The notes beneath the pieces were generated by a model. That model searched no databases and was not told the DNA's origin. It saw only the letters and a program-made list of their open reading frames with translations. From Diplolepis rosae (taxonomy: Eukaryota > Arthropoda > Insecta > Hymenoptera > Diplolepididae), in NCBI GenBank assembly GCA_030998225.1, contig JAPYXD010000701.1:11206501-11270500 (forward strand): 64,000 nt of DNA, given 5' to 3'. Below are positions 23,641-35,437 of the stretch, piece by piece. Made by a program: the position numbers and the translations under genes. Each line of letters opens with the position of its first letter. Positions within the stretch are counted from its first letter, which is position 1.

Positions 23641-26600
23641 ATTTTCTTGCAGGTTGAGACAATCAGCGGTGGATCTCCGGGATCATCGCGCGGTGACTAT
23701 TCGATCTCTGGAGGATTAAGAGCCGACTTTTGATTTCTTGTAATGGAGATTTCAATTTTCAAGTGTTTACTTGAAACTTCACTTTTTTCAATTGGAACAA
23801 CTGTTGCTAGTAAAGCGTCACATGGTTGTGGAGAATTCTCCGATTTTTGGAGATTTTTCAGAGAGTGGAATGTGGCTTTATGATGATAATAATTTGAATT
23901 TGGTAATAGGGAATATTATAAATTATTATGAAGAGTATAATAGTCTAGAAGAAATATTTTATTGGATCGTAAACTAGTATTTAAATGTGAAGAGCTAACA
24001 GCTTTATGTTTTTATACAATTATCTTGGAAATGATTTAATGAGGTTTTTATACGGTTTTTTGTGAGTCAATATGCAAATATTCCGGTTTTAAATGAAAAT
24101 TTTTTGCAAGAGAGGACAAAATAATTATGGAATAAATCAGAGAGGTAAGAATATATGGAAAGAGAACGAGACTGTGATCTGATACACACGTCGGTGAAAG
24201 AAAAACAGATAAATTTGGAGCTAGTTTTCTGATTTGTTGAGAATAGCCCTAGCATCCTATCAGAGTGTGCCTTAACCAGTCAGAGAACTGGAAATAAATG
24301 TTTCCCTTCCTCTTGGCTAAATTATTCAAAGTGGGACTTTGTGCTTCCTCTATATTTTCTTGCCTCGATAAAATAAATATGTAAGTTATAATGATTGTCT
24401 TTTTTTATTCCGTTTTTTCTAAATCTACTATAAATATCATATCAAAAAAATAATATTAATTTGGGGTACGGTATTGACTAATAATAATTTCATTAATAAT
24501 TAATTGATTTTGAAACATTTAGTAGAAAGTGTTTACTATTTTCGAACGTTATGTATTTTAAACTTTTGACAAATTAATAGCTGATTAATAAAAAATTTGA
24601 TGTAATTTTGAATTTTGCAAAAGATTGTTGATCTATTTTGCCAACGAAAAACAACATGAGAACGCCAAAAATATAAAGACTTGTTTTCTCAGTCGTTCAA
24701 CTCACTTTCAAATTTAAAGCGTTGAACTTGGAAGAATTTATTCTGAAGATGCGCGTAAAACAATATTTAGAATTATGATCCTAATTTGAAAATATTTTAT
24801 TTAGGTAAAACTATCCGGGGCTTGGATAGTTTTTATTAACATTAAATGTATCAATAACCAATACCCAAGTCCAAAACATAAAAAATTTATAAAAAGCTTC
24901 GATTAGACAGCTACACACAGAAAAAAGATTTGTAAAATTTACAAAAAGTTTGGTAATTATTATTACAAACTGACTTTTTAGTAGATTTTACTAGACGTTC
25001 AGTTCAATCAACAGATCTTCTGTAGGCTTCATTTTACGTTCAGTAAAATCTACAGAATATGGAAAAACCCGAGCTTAATAGTTTTTACTGGTAAATAGGT
25101 GAAACCTACAGAACATTTATTGATTAAACTGAACTTCTATTAATCTCAACTAAAAAGTCAAGTTACAAAATCTAGTCACTAATGGAAATTAGAAAAAAAA
25201 AAGAAATCTAAATGGATTTTTTTATTCTATCTTTGGTGAACAAGTATGGGAAATTTTTTCGGAAAACTACTCTGTAACTGGCTAGACTTTTTCAACACTA
25301 AACAAAAATAATAAATAAAGAATTTCTGCTCCCTGAATCCAAAACTGTGAAGAACCACTATATCGAACTAGGGAAACTTACTGGTTGACTAGAAAATTTC
25401 ACTGTTGACCAGTATATTTCACTGGTTAATCCTACAATTTCTCATATGGAATCGGGTAAATTCCACTGATTTCTATGTGGAAGTCTTATAAAATTCGAAA
25501 CAGTGGCTTTTCACTGTGAATCAGTGAGTTTATACTGTTTCGTATTCAGGAAGTAATCTGTTTCAGTTATTGAATTTTATATTCTTTATGAAATTTAATG
25601 TTCAAAATTAAAATATAAAAAGTCGGACAAACTTGAAATTTATTTTTTAAATTTAATTAATCAATAAATCTGTTAAATGGTTTTAAGAGATAAAAAAAAA
25701 TGTTTAACGTCTTTTTTAGAAAAATCCGTTTTGGAAATTGCATGAATTTAGGTTACAATTTTGTATTTATACCTAATATTTGTTGATTGTAATTCATAAT
25801 ATTTATAATTATTTTCCATTTTGATTCGTTTACATTTATTCTAGTAAGCTTCACGTTACGTATATGTTTTGGGTGAATGAACAAAAAACACTAAATAAAT
25901 TGTCTTAAATTCCAGACTACTTCAATTATTAAATTATAAAATTATTAAATTATAAAAAACAAATATCAGGGTATTATGATGACTCCCTTCTCAAAATCTT
26001 CCCAAACTTCAAGCTAGCACCCAAATAAATCAGAGTGAGAAAACTAATAAGGCACTAGTTTGTTTTTCTAGTAACAGTCTTCATGAAAGTGGAGCAAAAT
26101 AGTTAACGACCGACTTACACCCAAGTACAGTTTCTACCCAAGAGTTTTTTTCTGCCTCCTTAATTTAAAGACAAAATCTACTGTTCTAGTGAATGATGAA
26201 GAAGAAATTAAATTACTGTATGCCTAGATTGACTAGAACGTTGTCTTTGCTGGGTATACATAGTTTCCAAGCTTCACATGGACACAACCTGCGATACTTA
26301 GGCAGGCATGTTTCTCACTAACAAAGTTACGTTTCGAACGGAAAACGAAGATGGCCGTCGTAATTACATTTAAGGTACAAAGAGACGGAGTCCATCGGTT
26401 CTTCCTAGTCGCTCAGACTCCCCTAACCGGTTGTCAAAGTGAAATTCAGCTATAAAGTGACTCTATATAGGGTTTTTCAACATACCATAACTTCATATAT
26501 GTTGTTGCAGAAAGTAAGTTATCGTTCTTTTCTTAGGAATTCATTTTCTTTCTAGAACAAAAATGATGAAATAGTTCCAAGACTCGATAAACAACATTTC

Positions 26601-29358
26601 GTTTTAACCTAAAGGCTTATTTCTTAAATTTAAGCGCAGCCGAGAGCAAACGTTTTGAGGTTTTATAAGTTATTTAATGCTTACAGGTTCTAAGAAGAAG
26701 TTCTTTTTAAAGTTTCAAATTGAAATTAATAATTTATATATAACTGGATATTTATTTCTACAAGTCATATGCGAATGAAAATAAAAAAGATTTAAGTATT
26801 TTTATATTTTTGCTATAATTTACATTTAACTGGGGCCAAAATCAGGGGTTTTATTTCGTTGTAAGGTTTGCTATATGTCAGGGTCTAATCTGAGATGCGA
26901 TAAAAAAAATGTCAACGGTGTATTAAAAAAAAACCTCTGAAACTACTAATTATTAGTCATTTTTCTACTAAATACTTTTCAAAAAATGTATGAATTCTAA
27001 TAAAAATAGTAGAAAATAACTAATTTTTAGTCCAAATTATCACTGACGTGAATTAGTGGCTCAAATTTTACTAATTAACACAAATTAGTATTTTCAACTC
27101 TGTTAATCTAAATTAGTCAATGTTAACTAATTTAGTAAAACTTTACATTAAATTAGCTGAATTTACTTTTTAATCAATTAAATGTTACTGAAAATAATTA
27201 AACTTTTTCACTACTAGGAGGTAAACGAATTCTCACTAATTCAAAATGTAGAGAAGATGATGAAAAGAAGGGTTAACAAACGATTTTTCAATTTGTATAG
27301 AAGTTTTTTCTGATTGTGCGACAAAATTTCCACATGCACGGAAGGTCTGTTAAATACAGAAAATCAATTTTAGTTATTGATTTTTGAATAACCATCCGGA
27401 CTGTAATTGCAATTACCAACATCACGTGTCCCACTTGATTCATGGCCTCAAATGGAATACTGATCTTCAACGTCAATATTCGCATATTTCAGTTTTCAAA
27501 ATCCGAGTTTTGATAGAAACATTAATTATCTAAATAGGAAGGAAATAATCTAAATCTTAATAGGCCTAATCAGGTAGTTTTTAATTTCTGCAATCAAAAC
27601 TTCATTAGTTCAACATAATTTGAACTTTAACAGCATTTTTAAAAATTTGTGTATTAAATTTAGTATAAAAGTATATGAAGTAATTTGCATCTACAGTATA
27701 TGAAATTTGATACACGCGATTATGAATTTTAATATGCATTAAAGTGTCGATAAAACAGAATATTTTCTAGATCCTTTGATAACTCGTTAATTATTAAAAC
27801 TGGATTTTATAATATTTCAAATCAATTTAATCACCAATATTACCAAAATATCTTGTTGATTATGACGGAAACTCGAACCACATGAGTAGACTTGAGCTAA
27901 AAATGGCTCTAAATATGAAAATTAATGATGTATATAAGTTCTTATAGGTTAAGCTGATAATCTACTTTATTATTTCCATCATAGAATCACTGCAAGAATA
28001 ACGTTATAATTGCGTGGAATTAAATTATGTGAATTGTTAATTTTAGTATAAATAGCATAAATTTCATATAGAAATGCACATAAGATTCAATAATATTTCT
28101 AACAGTGAGCGTTTTTCAAAGAGGTCGTTCGAGAATACTTCGACTTTACATAAATAGTTATATTTCCAAAATAAATTCTACATTACCAAAGTAACCTTCT
28201 GAGTTATTATTTCTGGACCCTAAAGCCAATTATTAACAACAAAATTGTATAAAATTTATTATTTGAGGGTCGATACAACTCCTATTTTATGAATATTACA
28301 TCTAATATCTTTTAAATAAAAAAATATCAAAATTAAGAAACATTATCAAAATATATACACATGTGTATTGAAAATCCAAATGAAAGTTTGTATTTTTAAA
28401 GATGAAAGTACTTTAAATTTAATATGCGTTAATGAACAAAGCTTCCATTACATCTAATGGTAATTAAATACAGAAATTTCTAACAGTGTAGTTAGGAATT
28501 AACATTCTCGAAAATTTTTGGACTGCTAGATAATTGTGACTTTTAAATCTGTCATTACGACAAAGACATGAATTTAAACATAATGAAAGTTGAAAAGCAT
28601 GAAATAGGAAAGCCTTAGGAGTAAAAATAAGCGTTAAAATTTGATTACATTTAAATCTGTAGGTCTGGACATCTTGATTTTCTTAGTAGTAATAAACAAT
28701 ATGATCGTTAGACTTTTCTAAGAAGAATGAATTGTTAAAAAGGATTTCAGAAGAAAATAAACAATTGAACTGAGTGAATATGTATAAGTCAACTGTGTGA
28801 AATAAGTGCGTCGGCATCATCAGGAAATACTGTAAAGAAAGTGAAATAGTGTCGTAAAAAGCAGGCCTCTGGTTTATCAACATTAAACTGTACATGCGTT
28901 TCAAGTTGCAAATGCACGTGCAAAATTTGATTTTTTCCAACAGTAGCATTCTTGTTTTCTCGCGGCACTAAACGTGATATTACAAGTGTAAAAGTATAAT
29001 GGCACTGCGTCAACGATGATGGCAAACGGAGAACTAGTCATCTATGGTACATACCTACCAACCCACCTTGGTAACGACGCCCGCAGGGGTACTGATGAAA
29101 GAATATTGCTCACTTTTTATGGGCTATGCTGTATAAACACGAAGGTACACCCCGTTCATCGTACGGAAAATGTGTTTTTTCCACCGCGTTCTTTCCACGA
29201 ATCCCGTCAATGAGGTTACCTACCTATCTGTCGTATATAAAGAGCTTGTCTGGCCTAGACATTTTCTTTTTATTTTAAGTGAATATAAGACTGATTCTAT
29301 TTCACATCAGACAAAGATAAAAACGAAATGGCTTAGAACTGAAATATTTTCTTTTATA
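23641..29358. other. AT-rich bab upstream region, two unique patches
   Basis: Apart from the MITE-like 24911-25190 and repeats of ACTGGTTGACTAGAAAATTT CAC type at 25370-25560, two GC-richer unique patches stand out: 26270-26470 (AACGAAGATGGCCGTCGTAA) and 28960-29230 (GGTAACGACGCCCGCAGGGG). The rest shows no coding, RNA or repeat signal. Confidence 0.4.
24911..25190. mobile_element. Probable degenerate MITE, terminus CACACAGAAAAAAGATTTG
   Basis: One end carries the CAC..AGAAAAAAGATTT terminus. Interior words around GTAAAATCTACAGA appear in both orientations. The other end is not clear. Confidence 0.35.
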
Positions 29359-29466
29359 CAGGGTGGGCCATCTAAAATTTGGAATTTGAATCGATTATAA
29401 AAACAAAACTTATGGATATTTTTTCAAAAGTATGGTTTTATTAGAAAGATTGAACCTTTCCATTTA
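29359..29466 (+). mobile_element. Single Tc1/mariner-type terminus CAGGGTGGGCCATCTAAAAT
   Basis: A TA dinucleotide followed by CAGGGTGGGCCATCTAAAAT resembles the TIR at 36057 (CAGGGTGCGCCATCTAGACC) but belongs to a different subfamily. It is truncated at 29466 by foldback element K. Confidence 0.5.
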
Positions 29467-30712
29467 AGGTAGTTTTTATCCACGAAAATTAGACCACAGG
29501 CAAAAATAGATTATTTTGCTTTCAAGAATAGCAATATTATTATTGAAGGGCTATTTTGAAAGAGAAAAGATTATCCGACAACCTGTGTGGAAATTGCCAA
29601 ATTTTTGCCCTATTACAAGTTTGGCCCCAACTTGGAACATTATTATTTGGCTACAACTTGGCGAATGTCTTGGATGTGGCATGAAGCCAACCTTGATCCT
29701 TGTTCAATAGTTGTTGCGGTTACAGCGCCACCTACTTTGGCTGTGCTTGTGTTTTTAGGTCGCCTCCAGTCTTGAACCCGGGTTCTTTAAATTATGCCAA
29801 AGATATTAATGATTATGTTCGGTAGTGTATGCGTTTAATTTCTGTGCGTGCTAATTAAAATGCCCAAAATAAAGAGCACTGGACGAGTCCGGAGGCATCG
29901 CGCGATAATTAAAGCAAGAAGAGTAAGCAATGAAAACGATAGTAACTAAATCAAATTTGTAGATTAGACTTTGAATCTGTCATTTTAGAGGTTGGAATAA
30001 AGTGTTAAATTTTTTCATTTATTTCAACTGCGTGTTTGACACTTTCATTTTTAATAAATGAATGGGCTGTCGTGAACTCCATTGAAAGGTTCTTAAAAAG
30101 TTCATACTTGGTTTCACAGTGTACACGGAGAAAAATGGATATTGAAAGGTAGATATTCAAATAGGAAATATTTATCCATAATATCTAGATATTGACACGC
30201 AATATTAAAATTTTTTTTTTCAATATATAAGATTTTGCCGAGAAGTAACATTTGATATTCAGATTCAATAGTTTAGATATTGAAGCATGAAGTGCGCGCG
30301 CATATATATAAAGGTTATGTGATCACTTTTTCGCTCTCATCGAAATCTAAGTGAATCTAAGATTGACATGCTTGCAGCGTTCCGGAAAGATAAATTTTAA
30401 AAGTTTATTAAAGTTTACTTAAATTCTAATAAGTGTTTCTAATGGAATAAAAGTGATCGGGTCATTAACTTGAGATGTAGTAAGTAAAATATATAAGTTA
30501 TATATTTTCTCTATATGTGGATTATAGCCGAAAATGAAATCTAACCTTAGTGTTAAGTTTAAGTTTCTAACAAGAACATTAAATTAGTTTTAGACATGCC
30601 AGATAATGAAAATTTGGTTCAAACATCTACATTATTTTTACAGAAAAGAACATAATAAAATACAATTTGACATTTTTCTAAAAACTGAATATGTAGTTAT
30701 TTTATAACCTTT

Positions 30713-30849
30713 AATAGTATATTACATAACAAGGGCAGAAAGTTGAGATTCCTGCACTGCGCGCCATAATGCCCGAGGCGAAGCCGAGGGCATCATGGCA
30801 CGCAGTTCAGGGCTCTCAAATTTCTGCCCTTGTTATGTAATATACTATT
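30713..30849. repeat. 137-bp palindrome with GCGAAGC at the exact dyad
   Basis: The left arm 30713-30780 and right arm 30782-30849 pair at 59 of 68 positions by my alignment; the outer 29 bp (AATAGTATATTACATAACAA...GAAA) are perfect. The centre (30781) is the middle of GCGAAGC (30778-30784), a heptamer known to make an exceptionally stable DNA mini-hairpin. It directly abuts the TIR of the Crypton-like segment. Confidence 0.85.
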
Positions 30850-30905
30850 TTTCTTGCTACCCGGTCGAAAGTACGAAAACAATTGCATGTGTCCATTGGA
30901 ATATA

Positions 30906-30973
30906 TTGATGCCTGCCCCGACATTTGCGGCACGAGCGGAGCGAGTGCTGCTGGTCGAGGGGGCAGGCATCAA
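30906..30973. repeat. GC-rich hairpin around GCGGAGC
   Basis: The arms TTGATGCCTGCCCC (30906-30919) and GGGGCAGGCATCAA (30960-30973) pair perfectly. The interior also pairs partly (GGCACGAG / GAGTGCTG) around GCGGAGC (30936-30942), another GNA-type mini-hairpin heptamer. Confidence 0.75.
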
Positions 30974-30979
30974 ATACAT

Positions 30980-31165
30980 CTATGAATTAAGGTTTAGATT
31001 TCTACTTCCTTGTTTCCATTTTTGGTAATTATCATAGACTAGCATGTATCTGTCAACGGACTTTTTGGGTAAGGTGTCAGTTTCTACTATTAATTGAGCT
31101 TCAGTTTCAAAGTTTTTATTAATGTCTTCTTCATCTGTCAATTCATCAGATGATATGTCATTCAT
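30980..31165 (-). pseudogene. Fragment of a Crypton-like tyrosine recombinase (N-terminal region)
   Basis: This 61-codon fragment has an acidic lead (SSDELTDEEDINKN) followed by FETEAQLIVETDTLPKKSVD and RYMLVYDNYQKWK. The LPKKS..RY...Y..Y.KW pattern resembles the N-terminal SAM-like domain of insect Crypton-type tyrosine recombinases, recalled rather than searched. The catalytic Arg-His-Arg-Tyr region is absent. The frame stops just before a GC hairpin. Its upstream codons were separated by the HINE insertion: about 21 codons beginning MAMSEYYLECNSSDRSVTKI lie at 32729-32793 on the same strand, just beyond the insert. It cannot make an active enzyme. Confidence 0.45.
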
Positions 31166-31166
31166 T

Positions 31167-32728
31167 TTTTTACATTCTCATCATGGATGAGAAGGTATTG
31201 GTTTTATGTGAAAAATGACTTTCGAAATTTTCATCAAATCTTTACGTTTTGAGACCCCCTGAGTCAGAAAAAATGGTTTTTACGAAAGTGTCTGTCTGTC
31301 TGTCTGTCTGTCTGTAGTAGGTCGTGTGCGGCATAACTCTCGATAGAATTATCAGATTGAATTGAGCTTTGGTACACTTTATCGGAGCCGAAAAAGTAAG
31401 GACAAGTTCGTTAACCAGCCACATCCAATCGAAATTGAGGGATGGAGCACTACTTTTGTGTTTTTGAAAATAATTTTTTGAAAAAATCAAAAATTCCAAT
31501 CCTGGTTTTTGATAGTGCTCATAAATCTCTACAAATTATTCTTATAACATTTTTTGATTAAATCAAAATTAGAAATGTTACAGCATATTCAAATTCGAAA
31601 AAAGTCAATATCAAAATTCCATTTTCCAGTTAAATTATACGAGATACGAAAAAACGTTATGATACAATATTATTGAATACATAAAGGCCTACAAATTTGA
31701 ATTATAACATTTTTTCATAAGATGCATATTTTTCTTTATAATTAAAAAAAAACTATTGAAAATCCAAAATTCAATTTTTTAACAATAATATTGGAAATAC
31801 CAAAAAAACGTAAGAATACAAAGTTGTTCGTTTAAAAAAGATCTACAAGTTTTGTATTGCGCAGTTTCTGAAAAACATATATTTTTCGTTTCAATTCCAA
31901 AAAATACGATAAAAATGAAAAAATTCCATTTTTTAGACAAAATATGTGAAATACGAAAAAAAGCGTAAGAATACAAAGTTGTTCGTTTCAAAAAGATCTA
32001 CAAATTTTGTCTGACACAGTTTCTGAAAAAACATATATTTTTCGTTTCAATTCTAAAAAATACGATTAAAATTAAAAAATTCCATTTTTTAGACAAAATA
32101 TGTGAGATAAAAAAAAACGTTTAGATGGAAAATTGTTTGCCTAAATGAGGTCTACAAATTCTGATAAAGAAATTTCGGAACAGGATGTATATTTTATGTT
32201 TTGATTTTTAATATTGAAAAAATTCGATTTTTTTCACCAAAATATGTGAGATACGAAATAAGCGTTGTTCTGCAAAATCGTTTCTTTAAATAAAGTCTAC
32301 GATTGTTTTTCCTTTTTAGATATGTGGAAGAAAGTAAATTCTTTTAATCATGTAATTTATTAAAAAGTTATACTGAAATGTATACAGAAAATCGAGCGCG
32401 AAGCGCGAGTGTCATGATGAGAATGTGTTCCTTAAGGCCGATAGAGCCTTAAGTAAATTGAATTTCCTGTTTCACTTAAATTCAAAAAGAAATTCAGTGA
32501 CTTTGAGAAAATGTGTAATTCACATCATCTGTAATATTATTATAAAATTGGTTTGAGCTTCAGTATAAAAATATAAGAAATAAACTTAAATGTATGCGAA
32601 GAGCACAAGACCGAGCGCGAAGCGCGACGATCGAATCGCGCGCCCTAGGCGCGCTCAAACTTGCGAGCGAAGCGAGCTGCGCGCCAAGCGCGCGATGAGA
32701 ATGTGCCCGCGAAGCGGGCAGATTTTTT
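31167..32728 (+). mobile_element. DINE-1/HINE-like element, copy 2, innermost nesting level
   Basis: Opposite orientation to copy 1 and very similar to it. It starts TTTTTACATTCTCATC at 31167, has the GTCT run at 31293-31318, then five ~150-bp units (landmarks near 31645, 31797, 31947, 32100 and 32245), then hairpins with GCGAAGC at 32398, 32617, 32667 and 32709. It ends GCGGGCAGATTTTTT. The unit at 31797 is nearly duplicated at 31947, which accounts for the one-unit excess over copy 1. It lies inside the Crypton-like frame between A/T homopolymers, consistent with insertion at a T-T site. Confidence 0.7.
31293..31318. repeat. (GTCT)n microsatellite of HINE copy 2
   Basis: TGTCTGTCTGTCTGTCTGTC TGTCTGTAG, the counterpart of the CAGA run in copy 1, same length within one unit. 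Confidence 0.95.
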
Positions 32729-32793
32729 ATTTTTATTTTTGTTACACTTCTGTCACTACTATTACATTCTAAATAATATTCACTCATTGCCAC
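32729..32793 (-). pseudogene. Upstream piece of the Crypton-like reading frame, cut off by HINE copy 2
   Basis: Starting at the ATG near 32793 the minus strand reads MAMSEYYLECNSSDRSVTKI and then runs into the poly-A/hairpin end of the HINE. The acidic, Ser-rich style continues in the fragment at 31165 and below, on the other side of the insert, which is why I regard the two as one split frame. Confidence 0.4.
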
Positions 32794-35437
32794 TAATAAA
32801 CATTAGCAGAGAGCGGACAAATTTTGACGCTTGAGGTTATTTACGTTTTTACTCCCGCTATTATAGAGGGCGCGCATATAGCTTGACCAATGCATGAAAG
32901 TTAGACTTTCTGCCGTGAAATTGGTGCCGAAACCACGTACTTTCGACTAGGGTAGTAAGAAAAATAATTTTTTGAGTATCTTAGATATTGAGCTAATGTA
33001 ACATCTATAACTTAAATTTCCAGTATACCTGATATTGATGTTAAATATCTGAGATAGTCAACTCTAGTACCTCAGGCATTCAAGTTTACTAACGAGGATA
33101 TTCAGAAGTTTAGTATCTCGAATATTCATTCTTAATATCTGAAATAATCAAGTTCAATATCTGAGATACTGGTGGTTAATAATTTTTTGCAATATCTGCA
33201 GGCATTAAAGTAGAATATCTAAATTTTTGTCACATAGTTGAATGCTACTGACATTGTGCCTCAATATCTAGATATTATGGGTCAATATCCATTTTTCTCC
33301 GTGTAATCTCAAAATCAAATTCAATTTAAAATATTTGTTAATAATGTTAAAATATATGACTTTGACTATATTTTAAATCTCGAAAATTATTCTAGAAGGA
33401 TTAGATGAAGACATTAAAAAAAAAATTTATGTGGCTGAGGCACTGATTCAATTTGACTGAGACTCACAAAATGAACGGTGCCAAGTTGGGACCAAACTGG
33501 GCCATGAGGTAGGCTTTGGTCGGGTTAGGCGTTTCATTTGCGGTTTGGTCCTGCCTCGATACCCAAGTTGGGGCCCGGTTTTTCCTGTTTGGGGCCTGGC
33601 TAGCGCCAGAACAAAATTTCCACACGGGAAGAAAAAAATTTGAAACACAGAAAAATAATTTTATTAATAAATTTTATTTTTGTCGCAACTTTTTTTCTTA
33701 TCGCTTCTTACCAAATTTTAAAATTTATGCGATTCTAATAAATCATGAATCATTTTTTCAGAGAAAAGATTTCCCACAACTTCATCGTTTCTGATTTTAA
33801 AAAATTAATTCTTTAATGGCTGAAACCATTAAAAAAACATTTTTCAAAACATAATTTTTTATAAACAAATTGCTGAATTTGATAATAATTTATTCATTTT
33901 CGGAAATTGGAAGTGGTTAAGTTGTAGGGAATCTTTTTCTTGAAAAAGTGATTTGTAATTTATTAAAATCGCATAATTTTTCAAAATTTGGTAAGAAGCG
34001 ATAAGATAAAAATTGGGTCAAAAATAAAATTTATTAATAAAATTATTTTTCTGTATTTCAAATTTTTTTCATGGGAATTAATCTTTTCTCTTCAAAATAG
34101 CCCTTCAATAATAATATTGCTATTCTTGAAAACAAAATTATCTATTTTTGTCTGAGGTCTTATTTTTGTGGATCAACTACCTTAAGAATGAAACAAAACA
34201 TCATTGAAATGGTTGCCATGGCTGGCGTTACAATTCAATCAACCCAATTTTTCAGTACACGAAGAAAAATAGTTGAGGTAATTTTACTCAACTTCCGATC
34301 AAATTTGGGAAATAAGGACAAGTTAGAAGTTATTTAGTATCACTGTAGTTATTTGTGATATATTAAATGTTTGAAAATACATCACAGTTGAGTAAAATTC
34401 AGAAGTGTAGGGTGAAGTTTAAAAGCGTGCATTAAAATTTTCTAAATGTATATATTACTACTCGTAGTATAATTATAAAAAACCAGTCTTTTATTAAATC
34501 ACCAAAATAGTAGAGCTTTTCCTTTATTCTGCTCTACGCTTTAATCGAGAGTTCAGTAAACCGTAAACCGCAAGATTTATTCCACCAGCTATATCCATTC
34601 ACGTAGGAACGAATGAAAGTAATCTGCGCCTTGGGCACACATAAAAAAATTTTAATTTGAAAAACGTGTTGAATTTTCAGCATATTGATGTTCCAAGTTA
34701 TTATAATTAATAATCAAAATCAATTAAGAACATACAAAATACAATTACAGTTTATTTTAGTACTCTCTATATCCAAAATAGTGGATTCCACTTATGAACT
34801 AGTGACTTTAAAAATTCATCGTACTGCAGTCGTGTTTAATCGTGTTTTGTCTGTTTGTCACGAAGCTTTCGTACATGCTCCGCAGTGTTAACCACTATTT
34901 GTTTTGATGATTGTCCACTAGTTTATATAATTTCTTTAAGAGTTTCGCATAATCTAGTTATATAAATTCTGTAAGTTTAATAAATTCGTGATAGAAAAAT
35001 TTGTTCTTAATTAATTTATAATTACTTCTTTCTTTTTCACTTAAGTTTTTTAAATTAAATTCATTTAATGAAAATTCAAACAAAAAAAGTCTTGATAAGT
35101 GTATTGCATAAAGTTTGAAAAATCTACACAGGATTTAGATTTAACATTAATTTTTTAGGCACAATAATAATTTGGAATTCGCAATTGTAAAATCCATATT
35201 TTGAAAATGTAGAACACAGAAAATAAAAAAAACCTTCTTTTGAATGTTTTTACACAAGATACTTTTTGATAATAATGCAATTTTTTAATGAACATTTCAA
35301 ATTTTAGTTTCATTAAACTTCATACGTAGTTATAATAAAAATGTATACTAAATAGTTATTGATAATTATATTATATATGGGTGATTTTATTCCAACAGTG
35401 ATTGTTAATGTCTTATATTGTTTACTCTCACTGGTAT

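Larger units (their letters stand above)
30848..32964 (-). mobile_element. TIR-bounded Crypton-like remnant, fourth nesting level
   Basis: The ends pair as TTTTTCTTGCTACCC..GTCGAAAGTACG (30848-30875) with the reverse complement of 32936-32964. Inside lie a recombinase fragment on the minus strand (30980-31165), a second GC hairpin (30906-30973) and the HINE copy 2 insertion. Classical Cryptons lack TIRs, so the inverted ends are either a different element type or secondary. The deletion of most of the recombinase makes it non-autonomous. Confidence 0.45.
30122..33305. mobile_element. CACGGAGAAAAATGGATATTGA element, copy B, third nesting level
   Basis: The TIRs begin TACACGGAGAAAAATGGATA at 30122 and end with the reverse complement at 33305. 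The 932-bp copy A (11150-12081, opposite orientation) lacks the 2.25-kb insert at 30713-32964. The interior is full of short AT-rich words around GATATTGA / TCAATATC and has no open frame. Confidence 0.75.
29581..33628. mobile_element. TIR element ending CCCGTGTGGAAATT, second nesting level
   Basis: The left end (29582) reads CCTGTGTGGAAATT and the right end (33615-33628) reads AATTTCCACACGGG. It sits inside foldback element K. An inverted, shorter relative lies at 11006-12621, and single termini of the same type occur at 44660-44671. The interior holds only non-coding sequence plus further insertions. Confidence 0.6.
29467..34187. mobile_element. Foldback element K, interrupted copy: outermost of five nested repeats
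   Basis: Both ends carry the inverted motif CTTAAGGTAGT...ATCCACGAAAATTAGAC (29467 onward; reversed, ending near 34187). An uninterrupted one-arm copy at 8958-9225 shows that 29467-29580 and 33629-33775 were once contiguous: ...GAGAAAAGATTA joins ...AAATTTGAAA. Everything between 29581 and 33628 is therefore an insertion. Without it the element is about 0.67 kb with arms near 0.3 kb and no coding capacity. Confidence 0.7.
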
